DNA from: Gammaproteobacteria bacterium
GTDB taxonomy: Bacteria; Pseudomonadota; Gammaproteobacteria; DSM-19610
Assembly: GCA_011374975.1 (NCBI GenBank)
Contig: DRNU01000133.1
Span: 1 to 39,991, forward strand
Direction: 5' to 3'
Length of the DNA stretch: 39,991 bases
Part shown: piece after piece, positions 16,758-24,835 of the stretch
Layout: every line of letters starts with the position of its first letter
Numbering within the stretch: the first letter of the stretch is position 1
Notes under the pieces: generated by a model
Told to the model about the DNA's origin: nothing
Seen by the model: only the letters and a program-made list of their open reading frames with translations
Database searches by the model: none
Made by a program: the position numbers and the translations under genes

Positions 16758-17252
16758 ATGGCAAGCACACAACGACTGGCGGACATGGAACCCGGGGACA
16801 TCGTCGGGGAGTACCAGGAAACGACGACCGAATACCATGATGGTACGAGCCGCAGGATTCTTTACACCGAGGTCGAGAGCCCGTTTCCCGATGGCCGTCT
16901 CATTGTTTCACGCACCGACCCGGAGGGTATTATCACCCACACCAACCGGTCCTTCGTCGAGATGTCGGGCTTCACCGAGGAAGAACTCATCGGTGTGCCG
17001 CACTATATCCTGCGCCACCCCGATATGCCGCCGGCAGCCTTCAAGGACCTGTGGGATACCATACGGGCGGGCAAAAAATGGCATGGCTATGTGAAAAACC
17101 TGCGCAAGGACGGCGGCTTCTACTGGGTATACGCCACCGTTATCCCGAACGTGCGCAATAACGAAGTTGCGGGTTTTACCTCAGTCCGCAGAAAACCCTC
17201 CCGCAGGAAAGTGGAGGAATGCGCCGCACTCTATCCAACCCTGTTCCAATGA
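16758..17252 (+). CDS. Aer-type PAS domain protein
   Basis: A 164-residue protein; GGGGAGG lies upstream of ATG 16758, which decides the start over the upstream ATG. Residues 46-145 match the PAS domain of the aerotaxis receptor Aer: SRTDPEGIITHTNRSF, then MSGFTEEELIG, then RHPDMP (86-91), then W108, then KNLRKDGGFYWVYA (113-126). The Trp and the Lys-Asn pair lie where Aer binds FAD. Unlike Aer there is no HAMP or methyl-accepting part, so the unit is a free sensor, with an N-terminal extension of about 45 residues. A redox or oxygen input to the GTPase module is inferred. It precedes the PhnD-like gene by 13 bases. Confidence 0.88.
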   Translation: MASTQRLADMEPGDIVGEYQETTTEYHDGTSRRILYTEVESPFPDGRLIVSRTDPEGIITHTNRSFVEMSGFTEEELIGVPHYILRHPDMPPAAFKDLWDTIRAGKKWHGYVKNLRKDGGFYWVYATVIPNVRNNEVAGFTSVRRKPSRRKVEECAALYPTLFQ

Positions 17253-17265
17253 GCCGGAGACAACA

Positions 17266-18012
17266 ATGCCCTTGAATCTGACAGTAAGCCCGGACTTCAC
17301 GCCGGACCATATTTCGGGCTGGTATATCTTCAACACCTGGCTGCAGAAGGCGCTGGACGAGCAAATACACCTCGAGCTGTACGACGACTTTGCCGCCCAG
17401 CGCAAGGCGGTGATGGACGACAGCATCGATCTGATTTATGCCAATCCCTACGATGCCGCCCTGCTGGTCCGGGAAAAGAACTTCCGGCCGCTGGTCAAGC
17501 CGACGAACAAGGTCGACGAGGCCATCGTTGCCGTGCAGCAGGACCACGCCGCACAATGCGTGGAGGACCTTCAGCCCGGCATCCGTATCGCGTCCACCGA
17601 CGACCCCGATGTACACCTGATGGGCATGATTATGCTGGAGCCGGCCGACCTGGATAAGGAGAACACCGAACGCCAGGTCTGCGACACCTATGTGCTGGTT
17701 GCCAAAGAACTGATTCGTGGCGGCTGCGAGGTGGGTTTCTTCCTGGACGAGGCTTACCAGGACCTGTCCAACATGGTGCGCAGTCAGTTGCGCCCGCTGG
17801 TCAGCAGCCGCATACACATCATCCATCATGCGCTTATGGTGGGCCCCCGGCTGGCGGAACGCCACGATGAAATCCAGCAGCTGCTGATCGCCATGCAGGC
17901 GGACGACAAGGACAGGGGGGTGCTGGAAAGCCTTGGACTGGATGGCTGGGAAGCGGTCGAAAACGAGGACATGGAGTTCATGATTGATCTCATGGACACG
18001 CTGGAGGGGTGA
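17266..18012 (+). CDS. PhnD-like periplasmic-binding-fold protein without signal peptide
   Basis: A 248-residue protein starting MPLNLTVSPDFTPDHISGWY, with AGCCGGAGA before the ATG. The layout fits the phosphate/phosphonate (PhnD-type) binding fold: GWYIFNTWLQKAL helix, then DDFAAQRKAVMDDSIDLIYA, then NPYDAALLVREK, then IASTDDPDVHLMGM and a helical end. PhnD proteins are normally exported to the periplasm; here there is no signal peptide and the reading frame upstream is in another gene, so the protein should stay in the cytoplasm. As the last gene of the operon it may sense a small anionic ligand, or have become a protein-binding module. The family call rests on pattern. Confidence 0.72.
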   Translation: MPLNLTVSPDFTPDHISGWYIFNTWLQKALDEQIHLELYDDFAAQRKAVMDDSIDLIYANPYDAALLVREKNFRPLVKPTNKVDEAIVAVQQDHAAQCVEDLQPGIRIASTDDPDVHLMGMIMLEPADLDKENTERQVCDTYVLVAKELIRGGCEVGFFLDEAYQDLSNMVRSQLRPLVSSRIHIIHHALMVGPRLAERHDEIQQLLIAMQADDKDRGVLESLGLDGWEAVENEDMEFMIDLMDTLEG

Positions 18013-18041
18013 CGGGCGGCGCCCTTATTCGTTACCCGTCA
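18010..18041. terminator. Weak hairpin between convergent genes
   Basis: TGACGGG at 18010-18016 pairs with CCCGTCA at 18035-18041 around an 18-base loop that includes GGCGCC. It begins at the stop codon of the PhnD-like gene and ends 12 bases before the end of the convergent lipoprotein gene, the expected place for a shared terminator. No T-run is seen. Confidence 0.35.
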
Positions 18042-18052
18042 TTCCGGCATGC

Positions 18053-18607
18053 CTAAAGCTCGCCCAGAATACGGTTCCGGTGCTGCTTGTATTCATCCGC
18101 TGAAATAGCGCCATCCTGGTACAGCTTTTCCAGTTTTTTCAGGCGTTGTTCCATAGTTTCGGGCAGTGCGGTTTTTGCCGGTGCAGCCGGGGGCGCTGCC
18201 TGAGCCTGTTCCGTACAGGCCAGGGTAACGCTGATGTCATCTGCGGGGGCGGTTTCGGTGACGGGAACCGTGTAGTCATCACAGCCGCTTTTTTCAATGC
18301 TCAGCTCACCCTGTAACCTGTAAACGACACCGTAATCCTCGGCCGTCACCCACCTGCGTGAAAAACTTTTTTCGATATCAATTTGCAGGGGTGTTGCGCC
18401 CAGTTTGTTGCCATTTGCCCGGACCGTGGCCCCCGCGGGGTTTGAGGTGACAGTAATGACACGGCCTTTTTTGCCGGAGTCAGCCTGACCTGGATTCTGT
18501 GAGAACGTCCCGCAAGCCTGTAGCAGGAAGAGCGGAATGGCCAGTAGCATGATTGTGCCTGACCTGGAGAATGTGGTGCTGTTATCCTGTTTCAATGCCG
18601 GGTCCAC
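18053..18607 (-). CDS. Lipoprotein with PEGA-like and SHOCT domains
   Basis: A 184-residue protein; the start is taken at GTG 18607, although ATG 18550 is possible but would leave a signal peptide with no positive charge. The lipobox LLQAC gives the lipidated Cys near residue 32. Residues 49-80 (RVITVTSNPAGATVRANGNK, then LGATPLQIDI) are a PEGA-type beta unit found in surface proteins. After an Ala/Pro linker the last 35 residues (RLKKLEKLYQDGAISADEYK) are a SHOCT motif, a short C-terminal helical pair of unknown role. Probably a periplasmic membrane-anchored protein of unknown function. It is convergent with the GTPase operon. Confidence 0.78.
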   Translation of the reverse strand: MDPALKQDNSTTFSRSGTIMLLAIPLFLLQACGTFSQNPGQADSGKKGRVITVTSNPAGATVRANGNKLGATPLQIDIEKSFSRRWVTAEDYGVVYRLQGELSIEKSGCDDYTVPVTETAPADDISVTLACTEQAQAAPPAAPAKTALPETMEQRLKKLEKLYQDGAISADEYKQHRNRILGEL

Positions 18608-18724
18608 CGTAAATTATTTTGATTGATAGTACATGATTTTCCCTGGAATTCGTACCTGTTCCCGGCGCAGTGGGCAGGACCTTTCCAATCAGTCCACGGA
18701 TGTGGGCAGCGTTTGGCAGGACGC

Positions 18725-21700
18725 TCAGCCCGCCGCCTCAAGGGCGATTGATTTTGCACGCCTGAAATCGCTTTTACCGGTCCCCAGCTTTGGAATGGCA
18801 TCTACCCTGACCAGCCTGGCAGGACGCATCAGCGGAGGCATGTTTGCGTCGGCAATCAACGCTGTCAGCGAAGATTCGTCGATTTCCCCGGAAAACAGTA
18901 AAACGACTTTTTCACCCTTTTTCCCGTCCGGTATGGCGGTGGCCAGAACCTCGACCTCTTCGGGAATCACATGGGCCAGGCTTTCTTCAATGGCCCCTAG
19001 ACTGATCATTTCTCCGCCGATTTTGGCAAACCGGGAATAGCGGTCCACAATGGTCAGGAAGCCGTCTTCATCCAGGTGGCCTTTATCCCCGGATTTGTAC
19101 CACCGGTGACCGTCAATTTCGACGATGGACTCCCGGGTTTTTTCCGGATCGTTCAGGTACCCCAGCATGACCTGGGTGCCGCCGATAAGAATTAACCCGT
19201 CTTCATTAGACGGTAGTGGCTGCATCGTGTCGGGGTCCACGATCTTGAAGCTGCTGCCTGGCAGTGGCAGGCCCACAGTACCCGGCTTGCTGCCGGTCTG
19301 GACATGCCAGCTGTCCGTGTCCAGGCGGTCCGGAATGTTCACGCCGGCAACCGGTGTTGTCTCTGTGGTGCCATACCCTTCATAGACGGGTTTCCTGAAT
19401 TTTTCCTCGAACCCGGCGCGGACTTCCGGGTTCAGGCGCTCGGCGCCGGAGACCACGATGCGCAATGACTCCAGCATTAATGGATGAACACGGTTGTTAC
19501 GTACATATAAGCGAAGGAAAGTCGATGTTCCGCACAACACCGTTACCTTGAACCGGCTGATCGCCTTTGCAATATTCAGCACATCGGTCGGGTCGGGGTG
19601 GAACACGGCCGGTATGCCCTCGACCAGGGGTAACAGGCCGGTGACGGTGAGGCCGAAGGCGTGGAACTGCGGCAGACTGCCCATGACAGCATCGTTTTCC
19701 TGGATATCGAGCACATCAGACACCTGCTTGATGTTGCCCATGATGTTCCTGTGGCTCAGCACCACGCCTTTGGGGGACCCTTCGCTGCCGCTTGAGAAAA
19801 GAATGGCCGCGGGATCGTTGATGGAAACTCTTTTCCCGAACAGGGTGTACAAGACCTGGGCGGGCAGTACTTTCACCAGTGTGTACAGGAACAGTTTTTT
19901 CATACCGGTGACTTCGTCCTTCAGATCCTCGAGATAACAGACCCGGGTTTTCTCAAGCAGGGTATCCAGGACAATACCCTTCTGCCCCAGTTTTTTAATA
20001 AACCGCCTGGAGGTGTAAATAGTGCGTATCCCGGCCTGGTCGACTGCCGCTGACAGGGCATCGATACTGGCAGTGTAGTTCAGGTTGATGACGGTTTTTC
20101 CCAGCAGAAGAATGCTCATGTTGGTGAGCATGCCCGCGCTGCTGGTCGGCAGAAGAAGACCGATATTGCTTTCCGGGCTGCGTTTTTTAATCAGGCCGGC
20201 AAAGGCTATCGATGCCGTCAGTGCCTTATACCCGGTTAAAGGGGTGTCGCCCAGGGCATCAGTCATGCACAGACTGCTGCCCTGTTTTTTCACGGTCTGT
20301 ATCCAGGACAGGGGCAGGGGTTCCAGTGTCTCGGTGTAACCCTGCCAGGCATCTATGGAAAGATCGAATACGTGCTTCTTGACTTCATCGGCTTTGGCCT
20401 GGATGGATATTGGCGGGCCAAAAGCGACGATAATATCGCGCCGCAGACCGCGGCGGCTGACAAGTTTCATGCGCTCGCTGGAACGTGAAAAACGGCTGCC
20501 CCATAATCCCCTCAGGTAGAAGGGGACAATGACCGCGTCAGCCCCTTCCGCCGCTTTTTCAAAACCCCGTTTGAATTCGCCCAGCTGGCCGTTGCGGCTG
20601 ATCGCCCCTTCGGGGAACAGGCATACCACTTCACCCGCGTTGAGCAGCGCATTGATCTGCTTCAGCGCCTCTTTGCTGTGGCCCCTGGCAATGGGTACCA
20701 CGCCGAAGAAATTCAGGAACCACTTGAGGTACCAGCGCTGGTAATAACTCCTGTGCATGACGAAACGTACCGGGCGGGGTGACGCAATCTGCACCATTGC
20801 CCAGTCCAGCCAGCTGACATGGTTGCCGAGCAGCAGCACACCACCCTGGCCGGGAAGGTTTTCAAAACCCTGGACCTTGATGCGGTAGCGCCCGGCAAAC
20901 AGCCGGCCGACCAGGAAGCGGATCATGGATTGCGGAAGGTGATAGATCGTGTAGATGGCACCGGCCAGTGCAATCACGGTGATAATATTGAACAGTCCCA
21001 GGCTGTCTATCCCGGCCCGGGCCACGGCGATAGTCAGGCCAAGGAAGGTCAGCATAACGACGTTCTGCACCCAGTTATTACCTGCCAGAACGGTGCCCAG
21101 CTGCTCTTCCCTGGCCTGGAACTGGATAATGGAGTTCAGGGGTACGACAAACATACCGCCAAAGAAGCCCAGCGCGAGGATATCCAGCGCCATTTGCGGG
21201 GCTGAAGTCAGCCCGGAAATGGCGAACAGGCTGGCAACAATGCCCACGGCGCCGACGGCTACCAGGCCTGTCTCGATGTGGTGCCTGGAGAACTTGCCGG
21301 CCACCAGGGAACCCAGCACGATGCCGATACCGGCACAGGCCAGGATGCCCTGGATCACCACCGTGTTGGTTTCACCCAGAACATCCTTGGCGAAAGCGGG
21401 GAACGAGGCGAGTACGACCTGTGAGATGCCCCAGAATACCGAAAGGCCGACGATCGAGAGCCAGATGTTCTGGTCACTCCAGACGGTTTTCAGGTTGGTT
21501 TTAAGGAGCTGGCCCTTGAAGTACGGCTTCCACGCAAACGACGCTTCAGTCGCAGGCTTGTGGGTGAGGGGCAGGCGGAAAGTCAGTATCAACTCGATGA
21601 CCGAACAAATAACCAGCACCCAGCCCAGGGGTGCAATCATCGGCAGCAGCTCGGCTTCACTGGCATATACCTGTCCTTTCAGACCCTGCTCGAACAGCAC

Positions 21701-22177
21701 GGAAAAGAAAAAGACACCGGACAGGATAGCCACCATGGTTGTGGCCTGTACGACGGCATTCATAGGAGCCAGACGTTCCTGGCCGACCAGTTCCCTGATA
21801 AAGCCGTACTTCGCCGGCGAATAAAACGCGCTTTGCACGGCCAGCAGAAAGGTCATAACAAAGGCAATCTCAAACCAGCCCTTGTAATAGGACAGCGTGA
21901 TCAACAGTGTCAGTACCACCGCCGCCGCGGCACTGAGTTTCATGACGAGCGGTTTCCGGTAGCGGTCTGAAATAAAGCCCGACGGGCTGAACAGTAATAC
22001 GAAGGGCAGCAGAATCAGGCCGTTGACGATGGCAGTCAGAATAATCTGGGTTTCGCCGTCGTAAATTTTGAACACGGTGTTCTGGATCACGATCTTGTGC
22101 CCGAGGTCTACAAAGGCATTCAGAAAGGCGATCAGCACAAAGGGGAAAAAGCCGGCGATACGATACAGTTTGTCCAT
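18725..22177 (-). CDS. aas: LplT-PlsC-acyl-ACP synthetase fusion (Aas type)
   Basis: A 1150-residue protein with three parts. Residues 1-410 are an MFS transporter of the LplT type, with about 12 hydrophobic segments. Residues about 430-640 are a PlsC acyltransferase with GNHVSWLD (HX4D motif, near 450) and FPEGAISR (near 520). From about 650 there is an AMP-binding ligase with LFSSGSEGSPKGVVLSHRN (near 794) and later YGTTETTP and YKSGDKGHLDEDG. In E. coli LplT and Aas are separate: LplT flips lyso-phospholipids inwards and Aas reacylates them. Here one chain would do import, acyl activation and acyl transfer. AGGAA precedes the ATG. It is divergent from an HTH regulator 136 bases away. The call is strong. 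Confidence 0.95.
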   Translation of the reverse strand: MDKLYRIAGFFPFVLIAFLNAFVDLGHKIVIQNTVFKIYDGETQIILTAIVNGLILLPFVLLFSPSGFISDRYRKPLVMKLSAAAAVVLTLLITLSYYKGWFEIAFVMTFLLAVQSAFYSPAKYGFIRELVGQERLAPMNAVVQATTMVAILSGVFFFSVLFEQGLKGQVYASEAELLPMIAPLGWVLVICSVIELILTFRLPLTHKPATEASFAWKPYFKGQLLKTNLKTVWSDQNIWLSIVGLSVFWGISQVVLASFPAFAKDVLGETNTVVIQGILACAGIGIVLGSLVAGKFSRHHIETGLVAVGAVGIVASLFAISGLTSAPQMALDILALGFFGGMFVVPLNSIIQFQAREEQLGTVLAGNNWVQNVVMLTFLGLTIAVARAGIDSLGLFNIITVIALAGAIYTIYHLPQSMIRFLVGRLFAGRYRIKVQGFENLPGQGGVLLLGNHVSWLDWAMVQIASPRPVRFVMHRSYYQRWYLKWFLNFFGVVPIARGHSKEALKQINALLNAGEVVCLFPEGAISRNGQLGEFKRGFEKAAEGADAVIVPFYLRGLWGSRFSRSSERMKLVSRRGLRRDIIVAFGPPISIQAKADEVKKHVFDLSIDAWQGYTETLEPLPLSWIQTVKKQGSSLCMTDALGDTPLTGYKALTASIAFAGLIKKRSPESNIGLLLPTSSAGMLTNMSILLLGKTVINLNYTASIDALSAAVDQAGIRTIYTSRRFIKKLGQKGIVLDTLLEKTRVCYLEDLKDEVTGMKKLFLYTLVKVLPAQVLYTLFGKRVSINDPAAILFSSGSEGSPKGVVLSHRNIMGNIKQVSDVLDIQENDAVMGSLPQFHAFGLTVTGLLPLVEGIPAVFHPDPTDVLNIAKAISRFKVTVLCGTSTFLRLYVRNNRVHPLMLESLRIVVSGAERLNPEVRAGFEEKFRKPVYEGYGTTETTPVAGVNIPDRLDTDSWHVQTGSKPGTVGLPLPGSSFKIVDPDTMQPLPSNEDGLILIGGTQVMLGYLNDPEKTRESIVEIDGHRWYKSGDKGHLDEDGFLTIVDRYSRFAKIGGEMISLGAIEESLAHVIPEEVEVLATAIPDGKKGEKVVLLFSGEIDESSLTALIADANMPPLMRPARLVRVDAIPKLGTGKSDFRRAKSIALEAAG

Positions 22178-22313
22178 TTCTCGGTTCCTGGTGCGTTTCG
22201 GAATGACTGTCAGGCTAAACAGAAGTGCTTTATATTGCTACCAAAACAAGGAATGTATTAGTATTGTTGTCTTAAAGTATCAAATGGCGATCCTTTCTGC
22301 GAGATTATTGCTC

Positions 22314-23051
22314 ATGGCCCAGCGAACACAACTTGTCGATACCCTCAAGGCATCCCTGAAAGCACACGGTAAAACCTATGCCGATGTGGCCGCGGCCCTG
22401 CAACTTTCCGAGACCAGCATCAAGCGCCTGTTCTCGGAGTGTAATTTCTCACTGCAGAGGCTCGACGATATCTGCAAGCTGATCAATATGGAAATCTCGG
22501 ATCTGGTGCGGCTGATGAATGAGAGCAGCACGGTCCATTTAAGCCAGTTGAGCGAAGAACAGGAGGGGGAAATTGCCAGTGATATCGCTTTGTTGCTGGT
22601 GACTGTTTGTGTGCTCAATCGCTGGACACTGCAGGAGATCGTCGATTACTTCCACCTCTCCGAGACGCGTTGCATCCGTTACCTGGCAAAACTGGATCGC
22701 CTGAAGCTGATAGAACTGCTCCCGAAAAACCGGGTCAAGCTTCTGATCGCCCCCAATTTCAAGTGGCGCGAGAACGGTCCTATCCAGCAGTTTTTCCTGG
22801 AAAAGCTGGAAGCGGACTTTTTCAACTCGAGGTTCAACAAGGAAGATGAAAGGCTCATCGTTATCAACGGCATGCTGGCAGACAGTTCCAACGCCGTGTT
22901 TCAGCGCAAGATGGAACACCTGGCAAAAGAGTTCGATGCCCTCAACAGCGACGATGCGGGCCTGCCGCTGGAAGCGCGGAACGGGGTCACGGTAGTACTG
23001 GCCATGCGCCGCTGGGCCTACGGGCTGTTCGACGATATTCGCAAGAAGTAG
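22314..23051 (+). CDS. HTH transcriptional regulator, divergent from aas
   Basis: A 245-residue protein from ATG 22314 (MAQRTQLVDTLKASLKAHGK); ATG 22284 is an alternative, and neither has a strong ribosome site. Residues 18-50 form a Cro/CI-type HTH: TYADVAAALQLSETSIKRLF, then LQRLDDICKL. The centre has a second winged-helix-like segment (WTLQEIVDYFHLSETRCIRY, then LAKLDRLKLIELLPKNRVKL) and the C-terminus is helical. This is a known gammaproteobacterial HTH family, but its effector is not clear to me. It shares an intergenic region of 136 bases with aas and may control it. No membrane segment is seen. Confidence 0.82.
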   Translation: MAQRTQLVDTLKASLKAHGKTYADVAAALQLSETSIKRLFSECNFSLQRLDDICKLINMEISDLVRLMNESSTVHLSQLSEEQEGEIASDIALLLVTVCVLNRWTLQEIVDYFHLSETRCIRYLAKLDRLKLIELLPKNRVKLLIAPNFKWRENGPIQQFFLEKLEADFFNSRFNKEDERLIVINGMLADSSNAVFQRKMEHLAKEFDALNSDDAGLPLEARNGVTVVLAMRRWAYGLFDDIRKK

Positions 23052-23068
23052 GCGGGGAAGTACCCCGC
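23052..23068 (+). terminator. GC hairpin right after the HTH gene
   Basis: GCGGGG pairs with CCCCGC around AAGTA, starting at the stop codon. The stem is six perfect GC pairs but is not followed by a T-run, so it is a candidate terminator only. Confidence 0.35.
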
Positions 23069-23192
23069 GGTAATACCCCGGGTCCCGTAATGCATCACTT
23101 TTTCAGTAAGGCTTGTATTTGCCGGTATCCCGGTAATACTTGCTCCCGGGTTACAGTGAATTGTCAGAAACCGGACAGGAGGATTTCCCCTT

Positions 23193-24068
23193 ATGAAAAC
23201 ATCGCGGATGGTTATGTTGTTTCTGTTGCCGCTGGTAACGCTGTTGTTCCTGTCGGGCTGTGCAACCCGGTCAACGCATCACAGCAGCAGTGTTGTCAAT
23301 TACCTCTACCCGGAAAAAAGCAAACATGTCGAGACTTCGCAGATCCCGACACTCTCCCTGCCCCTCAGGGTCGGCGTAGCCTTTGTACCGGAAACCTCGG
23401 GCAGAAATTACGCGTTTACCGAAAAGGAAAAGGCCCGCCTGCTGAAAGAGGTCAGCGATAATTTCAGGAAGTACGAGTTTGTAAAATCGATTGAGATTCT
23501 GCCTTCGGCGTACCTGGTGCCAAAAGGCAGTTTTGCCAACCTTGACCAGATCCGCACCATGTACGGCATCGACGTGATTGCCCTGGTTTCCTACGACCAG
23601 ACCCAGTTTACCGATGAAGGGCTGGCATCCATTACCTATTGGACATTAATCGGAGCCTATATCGTTCCGGGTGAAAAAAATGACACCCACACCATGATCG
23701 ATGCGGCTGTGTATGACATTCAAAGCCGGAAAATGCTGTTCCGCGCGCCGGGCAGCAGCCACATCAAGGGCAGGGCTACACCGGTCAACCTGTCGGAAGA
23801 GTTGCGCCAGGACAGCCTGGAAGGATTCAACGCGGCCAGTAAGAACCTGGTGAAAAATCTCGATGAACAACTGAAATTGTTCCGGGAAAAAGTGAAAGAG
23901 GCCCCGCAGGATTACAAAATCGTGCACAGGTCCGGCTACGGGGGCGGTGGCAGCCTGGATATTATATCGCTGGTAACCCTGCTGGTAACGGGTGCAGGTC
24001 TTGTACGCCGTCGGCAGGTGTCGGTGAAGTTCCCGGCCGCTCCTGGTCGCACCGGGAGTAAGGCGTGA
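23193..24068 (+). CDS. Rhombotail-type lipoprotein with GlyGly-CTERM-like tail
   Basis: A 291-residue protein with GGAGG upstream. The lipobox LFLSGC gives lipidated Cys23. The mature part (about 50-230) is a single unknown domain with LRVGVAFVPETSG and MYGIDVIALVSYDQTQ. Near the end SGYGGGGSLDIISLVTLL is followed by a hydrophobic stretch and an RRRQ cluster, the layout of GlyGly-CTERM signals cut by rhombosortase, a rhomboid-family protease. This matches the family I know as rhombotail lipoprotein. About 16 residues follow the basic cluster, more than usual. No rhombosortase gene is seen in this window. The stop overlaps the next start by four bases. Confidence 0.85.
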   Translation: MKTSRMVMLFLLPLVTLLFLSGCATRSTHHSSSVVNYLYPEKSKHVETSQIPTLSLPLRVGVAFVPETSGRNYAFTEKEKARLLKEVSDNFRKYEFVKSIEILPSAYLVPKGSFANLDQIRTMYGIDVIALVSYDQTQFTDEGLASITYWTLIGAYIVPGEKNDTHTMIDAAVYDIQSRKMLFRAPGSSHIKGRATPVNLSEELRQDSLEGFNAASKNLVKNLDEQLKLFREKVKEAPQDYKIVHRSGYGGGGSLDIISLVTLLVTGAGLVRRRQVSVKFPAAPGRTGSKA

Positions 24069-24823
24069 AACACCTGCTTCTCGCAGTAGGCCTGATTGCC
24101 TGTTCTTTTAACGCCGTAGCTGGCGAGTGTGTCGTGTTGTTGCACGGGCTGGCCAGAACATCGGACTCCATGAGTGACCTGGAGCAGGCTTTGACAGAGA
24201 AAAACTATGTGGTTGCCAACATAGATTACCCGTCCAGGGAGAAAAAGATCGAAGCACTTTCGGAGACAGCCGTCCAGGCAGGTATCGATAAATGCAGGGA
24301 GCAATCTGCAACGCCGATAAATATTGTTACCCATTCATTGGGCGGAATCCTGGTCAGGCAGTACTTGAAGGTGCATGAGTTGCCCGAACTGAAAAGAGTT
24401 GTAATGCTTGGTCCGCCAAATGGAGGCAGTGAGGTTGTTGACAGGCTGCGTGACGTTTCCTTTTTTAACCTGATCAACGGCCCGGCAGGATCGCAGCTCG
24501 GAACAGGGCCGGAAGACATTCCCGCAATGCTGGGCCCGGTAGATTTTGAGCTTGGGGTGATTGCAGGCACGGAAAGTATTAATCCCGTCCTGTCCACCAT
24601 GTTGCCTGATCCGGATGACGGAAAGGTATCCGTTGAGAATGCAAAAATTGAGGGTATGTGCGGGTTTATTACGTTGCCTGTAACGCATACTTTCATGATG
24701 ACTGATGATGAAGTGATCAGACAGGCACTGTATTTCCTCGATAAAGGCATGTTCAGCGCCGATGAAGCCATTACAGGGCCATGCAAAAGAAGTGCCTTTG
24801 AGAGACCTGGTTTCTCGGGGTAG
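24065..24823 (+). CDS. Secreted lipase/esterase of the alpha/beta-hydrolase fold
   Basis: A 252-residue protein beginning at GTG 24065, overlapping the previous stop (GTGA). A signal peptide runs to about residue 20 (AVAGEC). The oxyanion-hole strand VVLLHGLAR is at about 23-31, the nucleophile elbow reads THSLGG, and PVTHTFMM near 200 supplies the probable catalytic His; an acidic residue between them is likely from LPDPDDG. The family includes triacylglycerol lipases and PGAP1-like esterases. Coupling to the GlyGly-tailed lipoprotein suggests both act at the cell envelope. The substrate cannot be told. Confidence 0.87.
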   Translation: MKHLLLAVGLIACSFNAVAGECVVLLHGLARTSDSMSDLEQALTEKNYVVANIDYPSREKKIEALSETAVQAGIDKCREQSATPINIVTHSLGGILVRQYLKVHELPELKRVVMLGPPNGGSEVVDRLRDVSFFNLINGPAGSQLGTGPEDIPAMLGPVDFELGVIAGTESINPVLSTMLPDPDDGKVSVENAKIEGMCGFITLPVTHTFMMTDDEVIRQALYFLDKGMFSADEAITGPCKRSAFERPGFSG

Positions 24824-24835
24824 GACCGACAAGCA

